Made by a program: the position numbers and the translations under genes | DNA from: Schistocerca nitens | Taxonomy: Eukaryota; Arthropoda; Insecta; Orthoptera; Acrididae | Direction: 5' to 3' | Assembly: GCF_023898315.1 (NCBI RefSeq) | Contig: NC_064622.1 | Coordinates: 353,877,234 to 353,941,233, forward strand | Length of the DNA stretch: 64,000 nt | The notes under the pieces: model-generated | Told to the model about the DNA's origin: nothing | What the model saw: the letters and a program-made list of their open reading frames with translations, nothing else | The model's database searches: none | Part shown: one piece after another, positions 56,114 through 64,000 of the stretch | How positions within the stretch are numbered: the first letter of the stretch is position 1 | How the letters are laid out: each line of letters opens with the position of its first letter

Positions 56114-56690
56114 GATGGTATGGAGTGTCATTGGTTACACGTCTCGGTCACCTCTTGTTCGCATTGACGGCACTTTGAACAGTGGACGTTACATTTCAGA
56201 TGTGTTACGACCCGTGACTCTACCCTTCATTCGATCCCTGCGAAACCCTACCTTTCAGCAGGATAATGCACGACCGCATGTTGCAGGTCCTGTACGGGCC
56301 TTTCTGGATACAGAAAATGTTCGACTGCTGCCCTGGCCATCACATTCTCCAGATCTCTCCCCAACTGAAAACGTTTGGTCAATGGTGGCCGAGCAACTGG
56401 TTCGTCACAATACGCCAGTTACTACTCTGGATGAACTGTGGTATCGTGTTTTAGCTGCATGGGCAGCTGTACCTGTACAAGCCATCCAAGCTCTGTTTGT
56501 TTCAATGCCCAGTCGTATCAAGGCCGTTATTACGGCCGGAGGTGGTTCCTCTGGGTACTGATTTCTCAGGATCTGTGCACCCAAATTGCGTGAAAATGTA
56601 ATCATATGTCAGTTCTAGTATAATATATTTGTCCAATGAATACCCATTTATCATCTGCATTTCTTCTTGGTAAAGCAATTTTAATGGCCA
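56114..56690 (+). pseudogene. Tc1-like transposase C-terminal half (family A)
   Basis: The frame 56106-56561 reads VWSVIGYTSRSPLVRIDGTL, FQQDNARPHVAGPVRAFLDT (second Asp) and SPDLSPTENVWSM (Glu retained), ending in ITAGGGSSGY. The first Asp and N-terminus are missing. The 3' end stops inside the inverted repeat (attttaatggcca), so the last bases are lost. The 34-residue D-to-E spacing is visible. Confidence 0.9.
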
Positions 56691-56734
56691 TTTCATTGAA
56701 ACAATGAACGTACCGTTTGTACTGTATCTTACAA

Positions 56735-57010
56735 AATGTGCTGAAACTGACGGCCATCAACCTCAATGCAAGCAAAGACATTTTCGAACAAGAGTCTGAC
56801 GCATCCTGACAAGTATCCCTGGCGTGTTTCGAGTCACATCACAGGCAGCTACAATTCTGGCAATTAATTCCATCTGCGAATCCACGGGGGCCTCATACAC
56901 AAGAGACATAGATATCCCCAATGGAAACAATCAAGAGTATTCAGGACAGGTGACCTCCCAGACAGGACGTCCTCGTCCAATCCAGCGACTAGGAAATGCT
57001 GTATTGTACT
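56735..57010 (-). pseudogene. Mariner-like transposase C-terminal relic
   Basis: The minus-strand translation contains LNTLDCFHWGYLCLL (a decayed LNPLDFFLWG-type third Asp region), WNELPELQLPV and a tail ACIEVDGRQFQHIL. It resembles the far C-terminus of the 17587 type. No upstream catalytic residues are seen. Confidence 0.6.
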
Positions 57011-57243
57011 GTAAGTTTCTGAATAGCACTGAATAATGAATGGGTCTGTCATTGATTCATAGCATGTTCTGTCATAGGATAATGTGAATGCGATACAAAA
57101 GAGCCACCTTACACACAAGTAAATAAAACTTGCATCATGATTTCGTGGTAATCAGGCTCGTCCTCCTTGTTCTCTTGCAGCAAATAATGAATGTACATGA
57201 AAATAAACAGCACAGTTCGTATAAAGTTGTACGCATGTTAGTT

Positions 57244-57444
57244 AACCGGCCGTTGTGACCGAGGGGTTCTAGGCCCTTCAGCCCGAAGCCGAGCTACTGC
57301 TACGGTCGCAGGTTCGAATCCTGCCTCGGGCATGTATGTGTGTGGTGTCCTTAGGTTAGTTAGGTTTAAGTAGTTCTAAGTCTAGGGAACTGATGACCTC
57401 AGATGTTAAGTCCCGTAGTACTTAGAGCCATTTGAACCATTTGA
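57244..57444 (+). repeat. SINE type A
   Basis: Flanked by gcatgttagtt (57233-57243) and gcatcttagtt (57445-57455), one mismatch. The A box is diverged (gtgaccgaggggttctaggc); the B box is intact. Confidence 0.88.
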
Positions 57445-57455
57445 GCATCTTAGTT

Positions 57456-58258
57456 GTAAATAAGCAGGAAAACAGTAATGTTAGACAAAGCGGTAGACAA
57501 GTTTACTGCCATATCTCCTTAAGATGGCTTCTGCGACTCCAGGTTCCCTGTCGTAAATTGTTCAGAGGAGCATTCTCGATGTACTGTTACATTTTTGCAT
57601 GCTCTTACGGAAATGCCCTGTGTGTGTTATCATGTATCAGTACTACCCCATGACTGACTTCAAGTTGGCACTGAAACTGCCATCAGATGCCGACTGCAGT
57701 CGTGTGGGATTCAGCGGACCCAATGGTGCACGACCGCTGAGCCACGCGTCTGGCGGCTCGGTACCAGAAGCGCCCTCTGCCGCCACAATACAGGACTGTC
57801 GGCTGCCACTCGAAACCTCTTTGCTACATGCCACTACGCACACGCCGCCTACTGCCGACTCTGACAACATCGCCCGTGCATTAGTTCAGTGTGTCACGTT
57901 TTGTTGACATTCTGATACAGGGACTCTGTTTCTTGCTGCAATATTTGTAATGAGCCTTCCTATACTTGGATAAATACAAGTTAAGTAAATCTCCCGTTTA
58001 CTGTGTTAACTTGTTCGCTAATCATTTCTGCTGATGTCCAGCGTTCCTACGACGACAGTTGAAACACTCTTCTGTACCCCACCTCTCCCTACTGTCGTGT
58101 AGAAAGCTGTACACTATAATACCTATACTGAAATGTAGACTTTCACGGCCGGAAATGTCATGTCCACTCAACACGCACTTTTGTCCGCATTCTCACTAAG
58201 CGTGTAATGTCGCGAGTCAATACGAGATAATTTTATTGCAGTATGCTACTTTGCAGAA
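57456..58258. other. Unassigned sequence, possible LTR remnant
   Basis: 57640-58060 (acttggataaatacaagtta, ctcccgtttactgtg) has the look of an LTR or leader from another retrotransposon, but no partner copy is in the window. Confidence 0.35.
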
Positions 58259-58259
58259 C

Positions 58260-58458
58260 AAATGGTTCAAATGGCTCTGAGCACTATGGAACTTAACGTC
58301 TGAGGTCATCAGTCCCCTAGAACTTAGAACTAGTTAAACGTAACTAACCTAAGGACATCACACACATCCATGCCCCAGGCAGGATTCGAGCCTGCGACCG
58401 TAGCGGTCGCTCGGTTCCTGACTGAAGCGCCTAGAATCGCTCGGCCACCACGGCTGGC
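58260..58458 (-). repeat. SINE type A
   Basis: Complete body and head on the minus strand with B box ggctcgaatcc (one change). The target duplication is unclear. Confidence 0.88.
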
Positions 58459-59272
58459 TTCATGAAGTGTTTTGTTGGAAAGATAAACGCATGTGAACTT
58501 TCGGACTTGGTAAAATGTCGGGTGGCATATTTCGTATCCGTCTATGGAATATTTGGCGAGCAGTTTCTTTATTTGAAATCCACGGAACAGGACCAAATGA
58601 GAAACTCATATATTGTAGCAGAGTAATGACTATAAATCGCGCAATAATTCGGGTCGAAGTACATCCCTGGCTGCCTTGTGTGTGTATACTGGGTTGTATG
58701 AACTGTGAGCTGAGGACAATGGTATTATTTGTTAATTAAATACGGGCTGATGGCAAGTGTTTATTCTGAACCTAAAGAAATAAAAGAACTCCTTGCAGAA
58801 TTTTGAGATTTTCCTAAAGAGATGAAGCAATGGCCCTCCACCCGAAAACTGTTACAAGATATTACAGGATAGCTTGCTACCAGAGTATACGCGGACTTTG
58901 CAAAAGTAAGTATTGACGGTTTTTTTCTTTAATGCTGCTTTTAACGTCGTCTGAACAGTATCTACGTATGCAGAGAAACGGGCTGGTGATCTGACGCCGT
59001 GCCGCAGAAGGTGGAACTTTTGTAGTGCACAGTACGACGAGAGACACTGGACAAACAAATTACGCCGCATTTCAAAGCCGGCCCGCCGCAAGCGGACATG
59101 GTTTTTCCGCTTTCCCCGTATGCGATTTAACTCTTTGATACAATGCCTCTCGAAACACCAAACACTTCGGCTATCTCAGCTACAGAAACACCCACCATAC
59201 GAACACCAACCATTTTTCCACGTTCGAACTCACTTAACTGCGACATAATGCGCTGGGGGGGGGGGGGGGGCG
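58459..59272. other. Unassigned sequence
   Basis: It holds a G run at 59256-59270 and no other recognisable feature. 59100-59250 looks like a decayed transposon N-terminal region but is not assignable. Confidence 0.4.
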
Positions 59273-59505
59273 GGGGTTCGGGTTGTTTGTGGGAGGAGAC
59301 CAGACAGCGAAGTCGTCGGTCTCATCGGAGTAGGGAAAGATGGGAAAGGATGTCGGCCGTGCCCTTTCAAAAGAATCATCCTGGCATTTGCCTGGAGCGA
59401 TTTAGGAAAACTTAAGTCAGGATGGCCGGACGTGGGACTGAACCCTCGTCCTCCCGAATGCGAGTGCAGTGTGCTAGCCACTACACCTCGCTCGGTGTAA
59501 AGTAT
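59273..59505 (-). repeat. SINE type D
   Basis: On the minus strand the tRNA-like head is gtagtggctagcacactgca with a ggttcagtccc B box. The body has the caggcaaatgccaggatgat and gggcacggccgacatcc blocks. It matches 38964-39187. Confidence 0.8.
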
Positions 59506-60204
59506 CGAGGACATTGCACAGGCTCCGTTTGTAATCAAACAACAGCTCCACACGTACGCGTGTCTGGCATCTGCATTTATGTCTAAGCATGCATTAAAGC
59601 GCTGTTTCATATATTTGTTCATCCCCTACAGATGTTGTTGGTATTATTGCACTTTGTTCCATTACAGTACGAGTAAACATAAAGCTCTGCCCTTTACTGT
59701 CCTCGCCGTAAGCGTAAACTGCGCGCCTTTTTAAAGCAGGCGGTATCCTCACCCGCGAAGCTGTCGTGGGCGTCCGTCATCTCCACACAACGCTTAAGGA
59801 AAGTAAAGGTCGCGCAAAGTGAACGCCGGCAGCTGCTATTGCTGCTCTCTGACGTACTGGCGGTCGCGCCTGCGTTAAAACGCCTCTGAAGACACCGCTG
59901 TCATCGCTGACGGTTTCGGCCCGTAGCACCAAAAGCGCAGACGCGCAACGGCAAAACATGGACATTTCCTAATAGGTCAGACCAGAAAGGAGCGCGACTT
60001 CTACTTGGCAACTTATAGCGGACGGTTGAGAAATTTAAGTTTCCAAACTGGCATGACGTTGCCATGCCTGATAAGTGAATTACCAAAGTTCTTAGCTCTC
60101 CTTTCTTCGAGGGGTGCCAGTTCTGCAAGATTCGCGGAAGAGCTTCTATGAAATTTGGAAGGTAGGAGACGAGGTACTGGCAGAATTGTGAGGACGGGTC
60201 GTGA
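59506..60204. other. Unassigned sequence, partly CpG-rich
   Basis: 59690-59960 is rich in CG. No gene is recognised. Confidence 0.4.
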
Positions 60205-60350
60205 GTCGTGCTTGGGTAGCTCTGATGGTAGAGCACTTGCCCGCGAAAGACAAAGGTCCCGAGTTCGAGTCTCGGTCCGGCACACAGTTTTAATGTGCCA
60301 GGAAGTTTCATATCAGCGCACACTCCACTGCAGAGTGAAAATCTCATTGT
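60205..60350 (+). repeat. SINE type F, tRNA-like head
   Basis: A box gggtagctctgatggtagag, anticodon-arm-like cttgcccgcgaaagacaa and B box gagttcgagtctcgg form a tRNA-like head. A body with gtgccaggaagtttcatatc and cactgcagagtgaaaatctc follows. It is not a functional tRNA because the anticodon stem is mismatched. Confidence 0.75.
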
Positions 60351-60450
60351 TAGCTCTCCATAAATACCTGAAACGTATGTGGAAACCTTTCTGCTCCTGG
60401 AAGCTTACCACTAAGCTTCCTCCTGTTTCATTTACTTTGAATTTACAAGT

Positions 60451-61330
60451 GGTGTTCAGTGAGTAATGTAATCGCCTTTTTTTCACGGCCAAATTAGGTT
60501 GAAAAAAATGAGGAATTTGTTGTGGAACATTGTGGAGTATTCCCCCTTCAGGCCCTATAGCTTCATGAAGTTCCGATAGGTGTCGACGCTATACGTAGCC
60601 TTCAAAATGGCTTCTGTAATGGTGGTGCGCTCCAAGCAAGGAGCTGTTACTGTTACTTATAGCGGGAAACCAGAGTATCACAAATAATCATAGGCGCCTG
60701 CAGAATGTATACGGAGACGTGGCAGTGAACAAAAGCACGGTGAGTCAGTGGGCGAGGCGCTAGTCATCATCGCAGCAAGGCTCTGAGCACTATGGGATTT
60801 AACTTCTAAGGTCATCAGTCCCCTAGAACTTAGAACTACTTAAACCTAACTGACGTAAGGACATCACACACATCCATGCCCGAGGCAGGATTCGAACCTG
60901 CGACCGTAGCGGTCGCGCGGTTCCAGACTGAAGCGCCTAGAACCGCTCGGTCACAACGGTCGGCGCAACAATGTCGTGCAAACCTGTCTGGTCTCCCGCG
61001 TGCCAGCCGGCCACACAAACCTGTGACTCCTGAAACATTAGAACGTGCGGACACTCTCATCCGAGGTGAGCGATGGATCACTATCGAACACATCACTGCT
61101 AGTGTTGACACATTCGTCCACCAGTTAGGTTATTCAAAGGTATATGCCCGCTGGGTTCCTCGCTGCCTAACAGAAGACCATAAAGAGCAACGAATAACCA
61201 CCTGTGCGGACCTGCTTGCGAATTACGAGGTTCATCGTGACGACGTAACGATTTTGACTCAGTCGTCGTCGAGTAGAGGGGTACCTTGGGAGCGTACAGG
61301 GCCTCGTAGTAAGGTGGCGTAAGGCCGACT
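60451..61330 (+). pseudogene. Mariner (SETMAR-like) transposase N-terminal relic, SINE-interrupted
   Basis: The 5' end (gtgagtaatgtaatcgcctt region) and the first coding part (YGDVAVNKSTVSQWAR) lie before a SINE at 60777-60963. After it, the second helix-turn-helix follows: ERADTLIRGERWITIEHITA, VHQLGYSKVYARWVPRCLTE and DHKEQRITTCADLLANYEVH. It is truncated by the LINE fragment at 61335 before any catalytic Asp. Confidence 0.78.
60777..60963 (-). repeat. SINE type A in a mariner relic
   Basis: Body and head with an intact B box on the minus strand; the outermost body bases (ggttcaaatgg) are missing. Short flanking similarity cgcagcaa/cgcaacaa is a possible target repeat. Confidence 0.85.
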
Positions 61331-61334
61331 CAGT

Positions 61335-61885
61335 GAACGGAGATTATCTACATCTACATTTACATATATACTCCGCTAGCCACCAAGCGGTGTGTGGCGG
61401 AGGGCGCAATTCGCGCCAAAATCATATTTCCCCACCTCTGTTCCATTCGCGGATCGCACGAGGGAAAAACGACTGTCTGAATGCCTCAGTACGTGCTCTT
61501 ATTTCCCTTATCTTTGAATGGTGAAAATTACGCGATTTGGTGGTAATAATATATGCTCTACATCCTCGGTGAAGACCGGATTTCGGAATTTAGTGAGCAG
61601 TCCCTTCTGTTAAGCGCGTCGTCTATCTCCAAGTGTGTTCCACTTCAAACTTTCTATTAGATTTGTAACGCTCTCGCGATGGCTAAATGTACCAGTCACA
61701 AATCTTGCCGCTCTTCTTTCGACCTTCTCAATTTCTTGAATCAGACCCAACTGGTAAGGGTCCCATACAGACAAATAGTTAAGACTGGACGAACTAACGT
61801 ATTGTAAGTTATTTCCTTTGTTGAAGGACTGCATCGCTTCAGGATTCTACCAATAAAGCGCAATCTAGAGTTCGCCAGAGATGAT
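61335..61885 (-). mobile_element. Non-LTR retrotransposon 3' fragment (jockey/I-like)
   Basis: The 3' tail reads atctacatctacat on the plus strand. The C-terminal pieces read IEKVERRAARFVTGTFSHRE and LANSRLRFIGRILKRC. It is the same family as 28965 and 49570, here only about 550 bp. Confidence 0.82.
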
Positions 61886-62046
61886 GTTGAAAAACAAGGT
61901 GTTATAGCAAGACAATGGGGAATAATACGAAGTATCGGAATCCCGAATAAAATCAACCTGCTTTCAGACAAAAATGTGTTGCATTACTCATTGAACGGTC
62001 CTCGTACTTCACCTGGCAACATTAGGGCCTTTAGACACGGTCTAAC

Positions 62047-62166
62047 ATGTTAAAGATTCAACATTATATAGTACACGAGTAGCAAATAATAATAATAATA
62101 ATAATTATTATTATTATTATTATTATTATTTGCTACTCATGTACTATATAATGTTGAATCTTTAAT
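62047..62166. repeat. 120-bp palindrome with (AAT)n/(ATT)n centre
   Basis: The left arm (ttaaagattcaacattatat, then agtacacgagtagcaaat) is mirrored on the right (atttgctactcatgtactat, then ataatgttgaatctttaa) with about one mismatch. The AAT and ATT repeats meet at the centre. It would form a cruciform or RNA hairpin. Confidence 0.92.
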
Positions 62167-62204
62167 AATAATGATAATCATAAAAATAATAATATTGCCA
62201 TTAT

Positions 62205-63342
62205 TATTAAAAAATGAGATCAGCAGAGACTACACCATAACGACCAGAAAAATTCTGAAAAGCTTTCTGAATGCCAGTTTTAGCATCAGGGTACTCAATA
62301 CCTGGACCACACCCAACATCAGATATACTGCAGGCGTTGTTGATTGTGCACAAGTACAGCCCGAAAATCTGGACAGGAAAAAAGAAACGGCATTCATTAT
62401 GAACTCCACCTTCACTGTGACGTCTACAGGCATTACTTGCCCAGGAAAGCAAGCGATAAGAGGACATTTGGAAGTGAGCCAGACGGTGGAAGAAGAAGAC
62501 AGCAAAGGATCAACTCTGAAGTCAGCGATAGAAAGCTTCTCAAGGTACAGAAAACCGTGAATCCATAACAGAAAGCTGTACTCCTGTACTGGACTGACAG
62601 CCTGCGGAATGAAGCATTGCATGGGCACGTTTTAGATAAAATTGTAAGCAAAATACATAAAGGAAAGGCCTGGTCTTGGCTGACCAGCGGAACACTACAG
62701 AGGGAAATCGAAGGACTGAGTTTTGCTGCACAAAAATCAAGCTGTCACAAGTAACACCATCAAAGCCGGAGTCGAGAAATCAGAAAAAGGCCCGAAATGA
62801 AGACTCTGCAAAGAATCTGATAGAACAACCGATCGTACCTTGAGCTGTTGCAAAAGAATTGCTCATACTCATTATAAGCAGAGTCACAGTGATATGACAC
62901 GACTGATCTTCTTGGACTTATACCAAAACCACCATCTGCCGGTGGAAAGGAACTGGTGGGATCACAAGCCAGAGAAAATGGCCAAAAACCAACGTTCAAA
63001 ATTACTGTGGAACTTCCGACTTGTGAAAATCGAACGCTGAAACACGATACACCAGACGTCAAGATTGTGGAGAAAAACAAAAAGTAGATCATTGACGTAG
63101 AATCGATGACGTACTGCTTGAAAAGCCTGCCAGGTACGAGGATGTGAAAATCAAATCTGACGTAAGCCAGTGACAGTATTTCCATTGGTTCTCAGTACAT
63201 TGGGGGCAGTGCCAAAAGATCTTAGTGGACAGATCCAAATCATTGATACTGATAAACTCTCCATCTGTCAACTACAAAAAGCCAATTTACTTGGACCTGC
63301 ACGAATAATTCACGGATACATCATGCAGTCCAAGACGCTTGC
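62205..63342 (+). pseudogene. Retroelement polyprotein C-terminal relic
   Basis: Discontinuous frames resemble the region after RT in a widespread invertebrate retroelement family: GHLEVSQTVEEEDSKGSTLK, then GKAWSWLTSGTLQREIEG, a HLPVERNWWDHKPEKMAKNQ and SKLLWNF block, an IIDV piece, and near the end PLVLSTLGAVPKDLSGQIQI with KANLLGPARII. At least three frameshifts or stops are present. No RT catalytic motif is in the window, so the clade is not assignable. A SINE follows at 63355. Confidence 0.68.
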
Positions 63343-63354
63343 GAAGTGTCCGAG

Positions 63355-63552
63355 CCGGCCGCGGTGGCCGAACGCTTCTAGGCGCTTAAGTCCGCAACAG
63401 CGCTGTTGCTACGGTCGCAGGTTCGAATCCTGCCTCGGGCATGGATGTGTGTGATGTCCTTAGGTTAATTAGGTTTAAGTAGTTCTAAGTTCTAGGGCAC
63501 TGATGACCTCAGATGTTAAGTCCCATAGTGCTCAGAGCCATTTGAACCAGTT
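63355..63552 (+). repeat. SINE type A
   Basis: The 12-bp direct repeat gaagtgtccgag at 63343-63354 and 63553-63564 bounds it. Head gccggccgcggtggccgaac and B box ggttcgaatcc are intact. Confidence 0.93.
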
Positions 63553-63564
63553 GAAGTGTCCGAG

Positions 63565-64000
63565 TAATGATAAAGTACGAAATCCTGCATAATGAATTAA
63601 TTTTCTGTGTTTGCTGTTATGACAATCATGATTATAATATAACAGCTATAACAATGATAATATATATTACATCAATTTCACAGTTGACTGACTGTCTGGC
63701 CTTGCAGATGACCACGCATTTTGTTCTGATTCGCTCGACATAATTGCAGAACTAATGAATGAATTGAAGACACAATGAGAGAAGGAAACCGTCCAGATTT
63801 CGTTTTAGCAAACTGAATTTATTGCAAACATCACGTCACCGTCCAGAATACTGGCGGAAGAAGAATGGACAACCAAATGGATGGTGAAGATTAAATTTTT
63901 TATGTGAAAAAGCATCTTTTTAAATAAAATAAACTTTATGAACATTCTACACCAGTATACTTCATGTTTACATATTTATTTCTCAACACAGTCATTCTGC
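63565..64000. other. Unassigned AT-rich sequence
   Basis: No feature recognised up to the window end; the first bases may be the tail of the retroelement relic. Confidence 0.5.

Noticed and set aside
60205..60280. Possible functional tRNA gene
   Set aside because: The anticodon stem is mismatched and it continues into a SINE body.

Overview
The window is a stretch of a large, repeat-saturated animal genome. It most resembles an orthopteran insect of the locust or Schistocerca type: this is inferred from tRNA-derived SINEs, Tc1/mariner transposons and non-LTR retroelements whose overall look I associate with such genomes, and species is not proven. I see no convincing single-copy host gene, no bacterial-type operon, no CRISPR array and no true tRNA gene. 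Nearly every recognisable coding stretch belongs to a transposable element, and most are broken.

Layout. 1-2971: a SINE, a decayed Tc1 copy and unassigned sequence with a purine-rich tract. 2972-14559: one complete but inactivated Ty3/gypsy-type LTR retrotransposon, with LTRs, gag, an in-frame UGA, protease/RT/RNase H, an integrase broken by a stop, a frameshift and a SINE, a 4-kb ORF-poor tail with a 54-bp tandem repeat, and a 3' LTR split by another SINE. 14560-19115: SINEs, Tc1 fragments and a DD41D mariner-like element with about 340-bp inverted arms between microsatellites. 19116-23265: a nest with an intact Tc1-like transposon, an older Tc1-like element split by a Penelope-like GIY-YIG fragment, and a fold-back element with tRNA-like sequence in both arms. 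23266-32568: a second intact Tc1-like copy, nested SINEs, a non-LTR fragment, a small MITE and a 316-bp retroposon-like unit with a hammerhead-like core. 32569-42898: a Tc1 copy split by a SINE, several SINE types, non-LTR and mariner relics and a CpG-rich island. 42899-50725: the third intact Tc1-like copy, mariner relics, a TA-flanked MITE inside a diverged tandem repeat, and a Tc1 element split by a non-LTR fragment. 50726-64000: a long non-LTR RT relic, CpG-rich DNA, a chimeric LINE/SINE/Tc1 junction, mariner relics, more SINEs, a strong palindrome and the C-terminal part of another retroelement polyprotein.

The elements interact by nesting rather than as a pathway. SINEs of at least six types, most bounded by 9-14 bp direct repeats, sit inside the LTR element, Tc1 and mariner copies and one another, and presumably use non-LTR enzymes supplied in trans. 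The only apparently complete protein genes are three near-identical 340-residue Tc1-like transposases (19271-20293, 25566-26588, 43133-44155). Their D-to-E spacing is 32 residues rather than the usual 34, and they look recently mobile. The most unusual points are this DD32E family, the gag-UGA-pol layout, the hammerhead-like motifs in two retroelements, the tRNA-bearing fold-back element, and two SINE families sharing one body under different tRNA heads.
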